Assembly: GCF_008824185.1 (NCBI RefSeq)
Contig: NZ_CP044426.1
Span: 1,186,501-1,250,500, forward strand
Direction: 5' to 3'
Source of the DNA: Paracoccus pantotrophus
Lineage (GTDB): Bacteria > Pseudomonadota > Alphaproteobacteria > Rhodobacterales > Rhodobacteraceae
Length of the DNA stretch: 64,000 nt
Below are positions 51,038 through 59,845 of this stretch, piece by piece (position 1 is the stretch's first letter; each line of letters begins with the position of its first letter). Below the pieces are notes generated by a model that was not told the DNA's origin, did not search any database, and saw nothing but the letters and a program-made list of their open reading frames with translations. The position numbers were made by a program, and so were the translations under genes.

Positions 51038-51925
51038 ATGACCTGGCTCACCACATTTCCCCAATTGAAAAGCACCTGGCTGCGCGATCTCCAGCGGCTG
51101 ATTGACGACGGTTTCCGCAGCTTCACGCGCAGCTACGGCGACCTGATCGAAGGCTTCTTCAGCCCGCTGCAGAGCCTGCTGATCTGGTTCGAACGGCTGC
51201 TTCTGGGCACGCCCTGGCCGGTGATCCTGCTGGTCGTGGCCGGCCTGGCCTGGGGCGCCAGCCGCAGCCTGCGCGTGGTGATCGGCTCGGTCGCCACCCT
51301 GGTGCTGATCGGCCTCTTCGGCATGTGGGACGACACCATGAAGACCATCTCCATGGTGCTGGCCGCCACGCTTTTGTCGATCGCCGTCGGCCTGCCGCTG
51401 GGCATCCTGATGGCGCGCTCGCAGCGGGTGCAGCGGATCATCAGCCCGATCCTCGACATCATGCAGACCATGCCCAGCTTCGTCTACCTGATCCCGGTGG
51501 TGATGCTGCTGGGCATCGGCCGGGTGCCGGGGCTGATCGCGGTGGTGATCTATGCCATCCCGCCGATGATCCGGCTGACCAACCTGGGCATCCGCCAGGT
51601 CGATCCCGAGGTGCTGGAGGCGGCCGACGCCTTCGGCTCCTCGGCCTGGCAGAAGCTGGTCAAGGCGCAGCTGCCGCTGGCGCTGCCCACCATCATGGCC
51701 GGCATCAACCAGACCATCATGATGGCGCTGGCCATGGTGGTGATCGCCTCGATGATCGGGGTGCAGGGGCTGGGCCAGCCGGTGCTGCGCGCCATCAACA
51801 ACCAGTATTTCACCATGGGCCTGTTCAACGGCTTCGCCATCGTCGGCATCGCCATCCTGTTCGACCGTATCAGCCAGGCCTGGGGCAAGCGGCTGCAGAA
51901 ACACCATGAGGCCAGCCATGACTGA
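51038..51925 (+). CDS. Betaine-type ABC transporter permease (ProW-like), copy 1
   Basis: This 295-residue inner-membrane permease has an amphipathic N-terminal region, then a BPD_transp_1 domain of about six helices. The EAA-type loop that contacts the ATPase reads EAADAFGSSAWQKLVKAQLP, followed by LALPTIMAGINQTIMMALAM, as in ProW/OpuAB. It follows the binding-protein gene by 136 bp, and its stop overlaps the ATPase start (ATGACTGA). Extracellular solute is handed over by the binding protein at 49900. Confidence 0.93.
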   Translation: MTWLTTFPQLKSTWLRDLQRLIDDGFRSFTRSYGDLIEGFFSPLQSLLIWFERLLLGTPWPVILLVVAGLAWGASRSLRVVIGSVATLVLIGLFGMWDDTMKTISMVLAATLLSIAVGLPLGILMARSQRVQRIISPILDIMQTMPSFVYLIPVVMLLGIGRVPGLIAVVIYAIPPMIRLTNLGIRQVDPEVLEAADAFGSSAWQKLVKAQLPLALPTIMAGINQTIMMALAMVVIASMIGVQGLGQPVLRAINNQYFTMGLFNGFAIVGIAILFDRISQAWGKRLQKHHEASHD

Positions 51926-52952
51926 TCCCATCGGCATCGAGATCAAGAACCTCTACAAGATCTTCGGCGCGGACCCCCAGGCCCATGTCGCGGCGGTGCG
52001 CGCCGGCATGACCAAGGCCGAGCTGCAGGCCCGCCACGGCCATGTGCTGGGGCTCAGCGACATCAACATCTCCATCGCGCCGGGCAGCATCCAGGTGATC
52101 ATGGGCCTGTCGGGTTCCGGCAAGTCGACGCTGATCCGCCACATCAACCGGCTGATCGAGCCCACCGCCGGCGAGATCGTGATCGAGGGCCGCAACGTCG
52201 TCGGGATGTCCCGCGACGAGCTGCGCGCCTTCCGCCGCCACAAGACCGCGATGGTGTTCCAGAAATTCGGCCTGCTGCCGCATCGCACGGTGCTGGACAA
52301 TGCCGCCTACGGGCTGGAGGTGCAGGGCATGGCGGAGGCCGAGCGCTATCGCACCGCCATGCGCTGGATCGAGCGGGTGGGCCTTGCCGGCTTCGAGAAG
52401 AGCTACCCGAGCCAGCTTTCGGGCGGCATGCAGCAGCGCGTGGGCCTGGCCCGCGCCCTGGCCAATGACGCGCCGATCCTCTTGATGGACGAGGCCTATT
52501 CGGCGCTGGACCCGCTGATCCGCTATGACATGCAGACGGTGCTGCTGGATTTGCAGCAGGAGGTGAAGAAGACCATCGTCTTCATCACCCACGACCTCGA
52601 CGAGGCCTTGCGCATCGGCGACCGCATCGCGCTTTTGCGCGACGGCTCGGTGATCCAGCAGGGCACGGCGCAGGACATCGTGCTGCGCCCGGCCGACGAT
52701 TACGTGGCCAATTTCGTCCAGCATGTCGACCGCGGCAAGGTGCTGAAGGTCGGCGCGGTGATGCTGGCCCAGCACGGTTTCGACGCCCTGCCCGAGGCCG
52801 CCATCGCCCCCGAGGCCAGCATCGCCGAGGCCCTCCAGCACATGGCCGCAAGCCGCCTGCAGGCCCTGCGCGTCCAGACCGCCGACGGAAGCACCATCGG
52901 CATCATACCCTTCCAGGAAGCCATCAACGCATATACCGGGCAGCGGGCATGA
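51918..52952 (+). CDS. Betaine-type ABC transporter ATPase (ProV-like), copy 1
   Basis: This 344-residue ATPase of the glycine-betaine/proline type shows Walker A GLSGSGKSTLIRHINRLIEP, Q-loop VFQKFGLLPHRTV, ABC signature LSGGMQQRVGLARALAND, Walker B ILLMDEAYSALDPLIR and H-loop FITHDLDEAL. After the nucleotide domain a short CBS-like tail (residues 275-344) replaces the paired CBS domains that sense ionic strength in OpuA. It is translationally coupled to the permease by an 8-bp overlap. Confidence 0.95.
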   Translation: MTDPIGIEIKNLYKIFGADPQAHVAAVRAGMTKAELQARHGHVLGLSDINISIAPGSIQVIMGLSGSGKSTLIRHINRLIEPTAGEIVIEGRNVVGMSRDELRAFRRHKTAMVFQKFGLLPHRTVLDNAAYGLEVQGMAEAERYRTAMRWIERVGLAGFEKSYPSQLSGGMQQRVGLARALANDAPILLMDEAYSALDPLIRYDMQTVLLDLQQEVKKTIVFITHDLDEALRIGDRIALLRDGSVIQQGTAQDIVLRPADDYVANFVQHVDRGKVLKVGAVMLAQHGFDALPEAAIAPEASIAEALQHMAASRLQALRVQTADGSTIGIIPFQEAINAYTGQRA

Positions 52953-52971
52953 GGCGCCGCCATCGGCCGGC

Positions 52972-53394
52972 TCAGCGCAGGCCCATCTCGGCCAGCGCCC
53001 TGGCGATTTCAGGGGGCAGGTCCGGCTCGGCCCCGCGTCCTGCCGGCAGGTCGGGCGGGGCCTCGGTGCCGGGCAGATAGCGCCAGCCCTGAAAGGGCCG
53101 GCGCGGCACGGCCGCGACGCGCACCAGTTCCGGGTGGAGGATCAGCGCGCAGCGGCGGATGCCGTCCTCGCCCTGCACCTCCTGCAAATCCAGGATGCGC
53201 TGGCGGGCCTGCATCACGCCCTTGAACACCCAATAGATCGAGCCGCCGTCCAGCAATTCGGCCTCGCGCCTGGGCCACATGCGGGTGACGTGGCGGGCCG
53301 GGCCACCGCCGAAACGGTGTTTCTGCCATGCCGCGAGTTCGGCCGGATCGTCGCAGCCGACGCAGAGTTTCATCAGATTCAGGGACGCGCTCAT
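52972..53394 (-). CDS. DUF1489 family protein
   Basis: This 140-residue cytoplasmic protein of unknown function is found widely in alphaproteobacteria. Features include LMKLCVGCDDPAELAAWQ, RHVTRMWPRREAELLDGGSI, then YWVFKGVMQARQRILDL, and the motif RPFQGWRYLPG near the C-terminus. The RIYWVFKG stretch is typical of DUF1489. It converges on the betaine ATPase gene with 19 bp between the stops. Confidence 0.88.
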   Translation of the reverse strand: MSASLNLMKLCVGCDDPAELAAWQKHRFGGGPARHVTRMWPRREAELLDGGSIYWVFKGVMQARQRILDLQEVQGEDGIRRCALILHPELVRVAAVPRRPFQGWRYLPGTEAPPDLPAGRGAEPDLPPEIARALAEMGLR

Positions 53395-53608
53395 GCGCCA
53401 GATATAGCCCGGCGGCGGGCGGGTGCAATGGACCTGCGCGCCGGCGCCATGATCGCTGCGCGGCGGCCGGCAAGCAGGACGAGGCGCGGCCGGGCCGGAG
53501 CGTGCCGTTTCCCCCGAGGCGATGACCGCCCTGCGACAGCATGGGCGCTAGGCCGAATCCGGTTCTTTGGCCAGACAGCGTTCATTCAAGAGAAATATTG
53601 CAAAACAA

Positions 53609-53643
53609 TGCAGTCCGGTGCAGTCCGGTCCGGTGCAGTCCGC
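53609..53643. repeat. Short tandem repeat TGCAGTCCGG upstream of the carbonic anhydrase
   Basis: TGCAGTCCGG occurs at 53609 and 53619, and TGCAGTCCGC at 53634, with a partial TCCGG duplication between them. The array ends 53 bp before the carbonic anhydrase start. It may be a slippage-prone array or a cluster of regulator half-sites. Confidence 0.6.
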
Positions 53644-53696
53644 GCGCCCGGCCTCCTTGGGCTGTGAACCCATGAACACAACGGGAGGAGTAACCC

Positions 53697-54392
53697 ATGA
53701 TCAACCGCCGCATGTTCCTTTGCAGCACCGCTTCGCTCACGCTGGCTTCCGCCGGCGCGGCCCTGGCGGAAACCGCCTGCCTCATGCCAACGCAGGCCCG
53801 GCAGGCCGGCATGTCCCCCGCCGATGTCATCGCGGCGCTGAAAGAGGGCAATGCCCGCTTCGCCGCCGGAGCAATGCGGAACTGCGATCTGAACGCGATG
53901 GTGCGCGAAACCTCGGAAGGGCAATATCCCATAGCCGCGGTCGTGGGCTGCATCGACAGCCGCGTGCCGCCGGAACTGGTCTTTGACCAGAAGATCGGCG
54001 ACCTGTTCACCGCGCGCATCGCCGGAAATTGTGTGAACACCGACATCATCGGCAGCCTGGAATTCGCCTGCAAGGTCTCGGGCTCCAAGGCCATCGTCGT
54101 GCTGGGCCATAGCTCTTGCGGTGCGGTCAAGGGCGCGATCGACAAGGTCGAACTGGGCCATCTGACCCATGCTCTGCAACTGATCGAGCCGGCCGTCGCG
54201 GCCGTTGCCCCGACCAATCGCACATCGAAAGACAAGGCTCTGGTGCAGAAGGTGGCCGAGAAGAATGCCGAACTGACCCTGGCCAAGATCCTGTCGGAAA
54301 GCCCGATCCTGAAGGACATGGCCGATGCGGGCGAAATCGTGGTGATGGCCGCGATGCATGACATCGCCACGGGGGAAATCCGCTTCCTGTAA
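53697..54392 (+). CDS. Beta-class carbonic anhydrase with export signal
   Basis: This 231-residue enzyme interconverts CO2 and bicarbonate. The zinc ligands are visible: Cys and Asp in AAVVGCIDSRVPPE, His and Cys in VVLGHSSCGAVKGAI. Unlike most bacterial beta-CAs it begins with an export signal, NRRMFLCSTASLTLASAGAA ending ALA-E, with a twin-arginine-like RRMFL motif, so it is likely folded in the cytoplasm and placed in the periplasm. The repeat TGCAGTCCGG lies upstream and a GC hairpin downstream. Such periplasmic enzymes may supply bicarbonate or balance pH. Confidence 0.92.
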   Translation: MINRRMFLCSTASLTLASAGAALAETACLMPTQARQAGMSPADVIAALKEGNARFAAGAMRNCDLNAMVRETSEGQYPIAAVVGCIDSRVPPELVFDQKIGDLFTARIAGNCVNTDIIGSLEFACKVSGSKAIVVLGHSSCGAVKGAIDKVELGHLTHALQLIEPAVAAVAPTNRTSKDKALVQKVAEKNAELTLAKILSESPILKDMADAGEIVVMAAMHDIATGEIRFL

Positions 54393-54419
54393 GCGGAAAG
54401 CGCCGGGAGGATGCCGGGC

Positions 54420-54444
54420 GCCCCCAGGGGTTGAACCTGGGGGC
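54420..54444 (+). terminator. GC hairpin after the carbonic anhydrase
   Basis: GCCCCCAGG (54420-54428) pairs with CCTGGGGGC (54436-54444). No T-run follows, so it is a moderate candidate. Confidence 0.5.
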
Positions 54445-54474
54445 CTGCGGGGATAGGCCGCAAGCTGCCCTGCC

Positions 54475-55701
54475 ATGGAAACCGTCATGCCCGACCCGAT
54501 TGCTCGACCGCCCCGCAGCCAGCCCCTGCCGGAGTTCATCGCGATGCTGGCGCTGATCTTTGCCGTCATCGCCTTTTCGATCGATTCCATGCTGCCCGCC
54601 CTGCCCGAGATCGCGGCCGCCCTGACACCCGGAAACGTCAACCGCGCGCAGCTCGTACTGACCTCTTTCGTGGGCGGGCTGGGGATGGGCCTGCTGGTCG
54701 GCGGGCCGCTTTCCGACGCGCTGGGGCGCAAGCCGGTCATCACCGCCGGCTTTGCGCTTTACGCCATCGCCGCCGTGGCGGCGATCTTTGCCGATTCGCT
54801 GGACCTATTGCTGGCGGCGCGTTTCGTGCAGGGCATCGGCGCCGCCGCGCCGCGGATCGTGGCGCTGGCCATGGTGCGCGACCTGTACCAGGGCCGCGAG
54901 ATGGCGCGGATCACCAGCTTCGTGATGATGGTCTTCATCCTGGTGCCGGCGGTGGCGCCCTCGATCGGGGCGGTGGTGATCCATTTCGTCGGCTGGCGCG
55001 GGGTGTTCGGCTCTTTCGTGGTGCTGGCGCTGATCGGCAGCCTGTGGCTGAACCTGCGCCGCCCCGAGACCCTGCCCGAGGCCGCGCGCCGGCCGCTGAA
55101 CACGCGCAGCCTGGTCGCCGCGGCGCGCGAGGTGATGGGCAACGGCCAGGTGCAGCTGGTGACGGTGGTGATGACGTTGGGCTTCGGGCAGATGTTCGCG
55201 CTGCTGAGTTCGGCCCAGCAGCTTTTCGTCGACACCTATGGCAAGGGCGACAGCTTCCCGCTGTGGTTCGCCGCCATGGCGCTGCTGTCGGGCAGCGGCA
55301 CGGTGCTGAACGCGCGCTATGTCGTGCGGCTGGGCATGCGGCGGATCGTGGGCTGGGCCTATGGCATGCAGGTGCTGGTCTCGGGCTTGATGACGGTGCT
55401 GGTGTTTTGCGACCTGCTGCCCGAGGCGCTGCGCTTTCCGGCCTTCTTCTTCTGGGCGGTCAGCGTGTTCTTCATGGCCGGCGTGACCTTCGGCAACCTC
55501 AATGCCATGGCCTTGCAGCGCATGGGCCATGTGGCGGGGATGGCGGCCTCGGTGATCGGGGCGATCTCGACGCTGGGCGCGGTGCTGATCGCGGCGCCGG
55601 TCGGCCTGCTTTACGACGGCACGGCACGGCCCATCGTCCTGGCGACGCTGGTCTGCTCGGGGCTGGCGCTGATGCTGATGCGCGGCGTGCGCGAGGGCTG
55701 A
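54475..55701 (+). CDS. MFS drug-efflux transporter, Bcr/CflA-like
   Basis: This 408-residue exporter has 12 predicted helices. Loop 2-3 carries the MFS motif GGPLSDALGRKPV, and helix 1 ends IDSMLPALPEIAAAL, as in Bcr/CflA multidrug exporters. The motif C region of antiporters is seen as FILVPAVAPSIGAVVI. Substrate not known. An in-frame ATG four codons downstream (54487) is an alternative start; neither has a strong ribosome site. It follows the carbonic anhydrase by 82 bp, but a hairpin lies between, so it is probably separate. Confidence 0.9.
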   Translation: METVMPDPIARPPRSQPLPEFIAMLALIFAVIAFSIDSMLPALPEIAAALTPGNVNRAQLVLTSFVGGLGMGLLVGGPLSDALGRKPVITAGFALYAIAAVAAIFADSLDLLLAARFVQGIGAAAPRIVALAMVRDLYQGREMARITSFVMMVFILVPAVAPSIGAVVIHFVGWRGVFGSFVVLALIGSLWLNLRRPETLPEAARRPLNTRSLVAAAREVMGNGQVQLVTVVMTLGFGQMFALLSSAQQLFVDTYGKGDSFPLWFAAMALLSGSGTVLNARYVVRLGMRRIVGWAYGMQVLVSGLMTVLVFCDLLPEALRFPAFFFWAVSVFFMAGVTFGNLNAMALQRMGHVAGMAASVIGAISTLGAVLIAAPVGLLYDGTARPIVLATLVCSGLALMLMRGVREG

Positions 55702-55812
55702 CGGCGCCGGAGCGCGAGTTACCCACAGGGAATGCACCGCGCCCCCTTGCGCAGCCGCCGAAGCTGGCCTAAAGAGCAGCCGTGTCGCCGGCCAAGGTGC
55801 AGGCGCAGGCAT

Positions 55813-55887
55813 GGCCCGTTCGTCTATCGGTTAGGACGTCAGGTTTTCAACCTGAAAAGAGGGGTTCGACTCCCCTACGGGCTGCCA
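55813..55887 (+). tRNA. tRNA-Glu (anticodon TTC)
   Basis: The gene opens GGCCCGTTCGTCTATCGG and ends ACGGGCT-G-CCA, with a full acceptor stem and encoded CCA. The anticodon loop TTTTCAA between CAGG and CCTG gives TTC, reading GAA and GAG. Confidence 0.96.
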
Positions 55888-56167
55888 CTTTCCCTTTTAC
55901 CCCGATCCCGATCCCGCCTTGCGCAATCCGCCTGGGCCAGGCGGCAGGGCGCATAGGCGCGAAATGCGACCGACCCGGCCATGGTGCTTAGGGTGGCCTG
56001 CCGGCCGCGGCCATATTGCGCGGGCGCGAGGCTTGGCCGGCCCGCGGGTGGCATTGTGACACCGGCCCGTGGTCAGCCTGGAATATCCCGGCACGGCGCC
56101 TGCCGCTGACGGGCGGCGGTTTGGGCCGGATACGGGCAGGCCGCCAGGAAGGCGGCCCGCCTTGCGA

Positions 56168-57646
56168 TCAATGGCTGGCCGGCCGGATCAGCGGCACCTC
56201 ATTGCCGTTCGCGTCGTAAAGCCGGCCGTCCATGAAATAATCCCCGTCCTCGAGCTGGGCGATGTCGGTATAGCGGATGGTTCGTTCCGCCGCGGCACCG
56301 AAGACCGAGGGCTGGTCGGAATTGCCGGCCGTGAAATGGTTGAACAGCAGGTTGAGCGTGATCGCCATCAGCGCCGAGGAGCTGATACCCGAATGGAAGA
56401 TCGTCTCGACCCAGGCCGGGAACTGGTGGTAAAAGGCCGGAAGCACGATCGGGATGGTGCCAAAGCCGATCGAGGTCGCCACGATGATCAGGTTCATGTT
56501 GTTGGCGTAATCGACCTTGGACAGGGTGCGGATGCCGCTGGCCGCAACCGTCCCGAACAGGACGATGCCGGCCCCGCCCAGCACCGGGCTGGGAATCGCC
56601 GCGACGATCCGGCCCATCACCGGGAACAGCCCCAGCGCCACCAGGATCAGCCCGCCCGTCGCCACGACATAGCGGCTCTTGACACCGGTCACGGCCACCA
56701 GGCCGACATTCTGGGCAAAGGCGCTTTGCGTGAACGAGCCGACAACCGGCGCCAGCATGCTCGACAGCATGTCGGCGCGCAGCCCGTCGCCCAGCCGCCG
56801 CCCGTCCACCTTGGTCTCGACGATCTCGCCCACGGCGAAGATATCCGCCGAGGTCTCGACCAGGGTCACGAGGATGACGATGAACATCGAGATGGTGGCC
56901 GCGACGCCGAAGGTCGGATAGCCGAAATGAAAGATCTGCGGCAGCGCAAAGACCGGCCCCTGCCCGACCTGGGAAAAATCGGTCATGCCGGTCGCATAGG
57001 CGATGGCAGTGCCGATCACCAGCGCCAGCAGGATCGACAGCCGGGAGATCGCGGCATTGCCGACCTTGCTGAGCAGCAGCACGATGGCCAGCGTCACGCC
57101 TGCCAGCAGGATATTGGCCGGGCTGCCGAAATCGGCCGCGTTGCGGTCGCCGCCCATCGCCCAGGTGCCGGCGACCGGCATCAGCGTCAGGCCAATGGTG
57201 GTGATCACGATTCCCGCCACCAGCGGCGGAAAGAAGCGGGTGATGCGGGAAAACACCGGCGTGATCAGTAGGCCCAGCAGCGACGAGGCGATGACCGCGC
57301 CGAAGATCGCCTGTATGCCGCCATTGCCCGAGATGGCGATCATGGTGGCGACCCCGGCGAAGGAAACGCCCTGCACCAGCGGCAGCTGGCAGCCAAAGAA
57401 GGGCAGGCCGATGGTTTGCAGGATGGTCGCGACCCCGCCGGCGAACAGGGATGCCGTGATCAGCAACCCGATGTCGGCGGGCGACAGGCCGGCGGCCTGG
57501 CCGACGATCAGCGGCACCGCCACGATGCCGCCATACATGGTCAGGATGTGCTGCATGCCATAGGCCAGGTTGGCGGCAAGGCCCAGCCGTTCGTCCTCGG
57601 GCCGGATCGGCCCCGCTTCTGCATTCGTTGCCGTTTGCACAGTCAT
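56168..57646 (-). CDS. NCS2 purine permease (xanthine/uric acid type)
   Basis: This 492-residue nucleobase:cation symporter takes up purines, probably urate or xanthine. Family motifs include the N-terminal YGMQHILTMYGGIVAVPLIV, PLVQGVSFAG in helix 3, the helix 8 region VETSADIFAVGEI and the NAT signature region FTQSAFAQNVGLVAVTGVKS (Q-x-N-x-G). About 14 membrane helices are expected. It is a single gene with an AT-rich promoter region (57700-57770) unlike the surrounding GC-rich DNA. The exact purine is not readable. Confidence 0.92.
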   Translation of the reverse strand: MTVQTATNAEAGPIRPEDERLGLAANLAYGMQHILTMYGGIVAVPLIVGQAAGLSPADIGLLITASLFAGGVATILQTIGLPFFGCQLPLVQGVSFAGVATMIAISGNGGIQAIFGAVIASSLLGLLITPVFSRITRFFPPLVAGIVITTIGLTLMPVAGTWAMGGDRNAADFGSPANILLAGVTLAIVLLLSKVGNAAISRLSILLALVIGTAIAYATGMTDFSQVGQGPVFALPQIFHFGYPTFGVAATISMFIVILVTLVETSADIFAVGEIVETKVDGRRLGDGLRADMLSSMLAPVVGSFTQSAFAQNVGLVAVTGVKSRYVVATGGLILVALGLFPVMGRIVAAIPSPVLGGAGIVLFGTVAASGIRTLSKVDYANNMNLIIVATSIGFGTIPIVLPAFYHQFPAWVETIFHSGISSSALMAITLNLLFNHFTAGNSDQPSVFGAAAERTIRYTDIAQLEDGDYFMDGRLYDANGNEVPLIRPASH

Positions 57647-57719
57647 CTCCCCCTCTTTCTCCGCAAGCAGACGCTCTCCCTGTAAAGATTGGCGGAACTT
57701 ATCGGGATAAGCCGGGGGT

Positions 57720-57757
57720 GACTTTTACAGAAATCTATATGCTGACTTAAAATACAG
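57720..57757 (-). promoter_or_regulatory. Direct repeats upstream of the purine permease
   Basis: GACTTTTACAG (57720-57730) and GACTTAAAATACAG (57744-57757) share their ends (GACTT and ACAG) in an AT-rich patch 74-111 bp before the permease start. They may be a regulator's half-sites or part of the promoter. Confidence 0.3.
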
Positions 57758-57846
57758 TAGAAAGTCGGCACGGCCGGGGGCGCGGCGGACCAGGCCCGCG
57801 GCAGGGTTTCCGCCCTGCCGCTAGCCTGGGCCAGGGACGCAGGGCT

Positions 57847-58893
57847 TCAGTCGTCGCTGGCCGCATCGGCCGGGTTGACCATCGCCTCCAGGATCGAGGG
57901 CAGGTCGATGATGCCGACCAGCCTGTCGCCGTCGCGGACCTGCGCCTCGGACACGCCGGCCTTGGTCATGCGGCGCGCGACCAGGTCCAGCCGCGAGCGC
58001 GCCTTGACGGCAAAGCCGGGCAGCGCGCGCCCATCGGCAGCGGGGGCGGCGATGGTGCGCGCCTCGATGATGCGGCCGCGGTTCACCTCGCGCACGAACT
58101 CGGCGATATAGGCGTTGGCGGGGCGCAGCACGATCTCCTGCCCGTCGCCCACCTGCTCCATGGCGCCGTCGCGCAGGATGGCGATCTTGTCGCCGAGCCG
58201 CAGCGCCTCGTCGAGGTCATGGGTGATGAAGATGATGGTCTTGCGCAGTTCCTGCTGCAATTCCAGCAGGATCGACTGCATGTCCATGCGGATCAGCGGG
58301 TCCAGCGCCGAAAAGGCCTCGTCCATCAGCAGGATCTCGGCATCATTGGCCAGCGCCCGCGCCAGGCCCACGCGCTGCTGCATGCCGCCGGAAAGCTGGC
58401 GGGGATAGTATTCCTCGTAGCCCTGCAGGCCGACGCGGCCGATCCAGTGCCGCGCCCGCTCCTCGGCCTCGGCGATGCCGCGGATGTCCAGCCCATAGGC
58501 GACGTTGCGCAGCACGGTGCGATGCGGCAGCAGCGCGAATTTCTGGAACACCATCGCGGTCTTTTGCCGGCGGAAGTCGCGCAGCTGCGCCGGCGTCATC
58601 GTCACCACGTCCTGCCCGTCGTAAAGCACCTGCCCCACCGTCGGCCGGATCAGCCCGTTGATATGGCGGATCAGCGTCGACTTGCCCGAACCCGACAGCC
58701 CCATGATGACCGTGATCCGGCCATGCGGGATGGTCAGGTTGATGTCTTGCAGGCCCAGGACGTGATTGTGCCGGTCGTTCAGCTCGGCCTTGGTCAGCCC
58801 GGCCTTGACCGCCTCGACATGGCGACCGGCCTCGGGGCCGAAGATCTTGTAAAGGTCGCGGATCTCGATGTCATGCATGCCCGCCTCGGTCAT
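57847..58893 (-). CDS. Betaine-type ABC transporter ATPase (ProV-like), copy 2
   Basis: This 348-residue ATPase shows Walker A GLSGSGKSTLIRHINGLIRP, Q-loop VFQKFALLPHRTV, signature LSGGMQQRVGLARALAND, Walker B ILLMDEAFSALDPLIR and H-loop FITHDLDEAL. The C-terminal region (RRMTKAGVSEAQVRDGDRLV) is a single CBS-like segment. The ATG at 58893 overlaps the permease stop (ATGA). It is close to copy 1 at 51918 in sequence order but clearly divergent, so the two sets are old paralogues. Alternative start at 58878 (MHDIEI). Confidence 0.94.
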   Translation of the reverse strand: MTEAGMHDIEIRDLYKIFGPEAGRHVEAVKAGLTKAELNDRHNHVLGLQDINLTIPHGRITVIMGLSGSGKSTLIRHINGLIRPTVGQVLYDGQDVVTMTPAQLRDFRRQKTAMVFQKFALLPHRTVLRNVAYGLDIRGIAEAEERARHWIGRVGLQGYEEYYPRQLSGGMQQRVGLARALANDAEILLMDEAFSALDPLIRMDMQSILLELQQELRKTIIFITHDLDEALRLGDKIAILRDGAMEQVGDGQEIVLRPANAYIAEFVREVNRGRIIEARTIAAPAADGRALPGFAVKARSRLDLVARRMTKAGVSEAQVRDGDRLVGIIDLPSILEAMVNPADAASDD

Positions 58894-59780
58894 TTGCCCG
58901 CCTCCGTGTGCTTTTGCAGCCGCTTGCCATAGGCCTGCGTGGTGCGGTCCATGATGATGGCGATGGCGACGATGGCCAGGCCGTTCATCACCCCCATGGT
59001 GAAATATTGCTGGTTGATCGCCTGCAGCACCGGCTGGCCCAGGCCCCGCACCCCGATCATCGAGGCGACGACGACCATGGCAAGGCTCATCATGATGGTC
59101 TGGTTGACGCCCGCCATGATCGTCGGCAGCGCCAGCGGCAATTGCACGTCGCGCAGCTTCTGCCAGCTGGACGAGCCGAAGGCCTCGGCGGCCTCCAGGA
59201 CGTCCGGCGCCACCTGGCGGATACCCAGGTTGGTCAGCCGGATCACCGGCGGGATGGCATAGATCACCACCGCGATCACGCCCGGCACCTTGCCCAGGCC
59301 AAAGATCATCACCACCGGGATCAGGTAGACGAAGCTCGGCATGGTCTGCATCATGTCCAGGATCGGCGTCACCAGGGCGTTCATCCGGTTCGACTGCGCC
59401 ATCAGGATGCCGATGGGAATGCCCAGCACCACGGCGATCAGGGTGCAGACCGCGACCATGGCGATGGTGCGCATCGTGTCCTCCCACATGCCGAAATATC
59501 CGACCACCAGCAGGGCCAGCACCGAACCCAGCGCGATCTTCCAGCTTCGGCTGGCCAGCCAGATCGCCGCCGCCAGCACCGCCAGCACCAGGATCCAGGG
59601 CGAGCGGATCAGCAGGTTCTCGATCAGGGTCAGCAGGTCTTGCAGCGGCGCGAAGATCGCCTCCAGCGTGTCGCCCCAGGCGCGGGTGAAGTCCCGGAAG
59701 CCGCTGTCGATGGTCTGGCGCATCGCGCGCAGGCTCCCGCGGCTCATTTCCGGGAAACGGATCAGGTCCATGTCGTTCAT
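58890..59780 (-). CDS. Betaine-type ABC transporter permease (ProW-like), copy 2
   Basis: This 296-residue permease has a hydrophobic core of about six helices. The EAA loop reads EAAEAFGSSSWQKLRDVQLP, followed by LALPTIMAGVNQTIMMSLAM, matching copy 1. The N-terminal segment SRGSLRAMRQTIDSGFRDFT differs strongly from copy 1. It lies between its binding protein (65 bp upstream) and its ATPase (4-bp overlap). AGGA precedes the ATG at 59780. Confidence 0.93.
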   Translation of the reverse strand: MNDMDLIRFPEMSRGSLRAMRQTIDSGFRDFTRAWGDTLEAIFAPLQDLLTLIENLLIRSPWILVLAVLAAAIWLASRSWKIALGSVLALLVVGYFGMWEDTMRTIAMVAVCTLIAVVLGIPIGILMAQSNRMNALVTPILDMMQTMPSFVYLIPVVMIFGLGKVPGVIAVVIYAIPPVIRLTNLGIRQVAPDVLEAAEAFGSSSWQKLRDVQLPLALPTIMAGVNQTIMMSLAMVVVASMIGVRGLGQPVLQAINQQYFTMGVMNGLAIVAIAIIMDRTTQAYGKRLQKHTEAGK

Positions 59781-59845
59781 CCTTTGGAAATGGAAATGGG
59801 CAAGACCGCGGCGGCGGCCTTGCCCGTCAGGCGCGAAGGCGCGGA

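Noticed and set aside
57647..57846. Purine-type riboswitch before the NCS2 permease
   Set aside because: The leader lacks recognisable purine or xanthine aptamer cores; only AT-rich direct repeats are visible.
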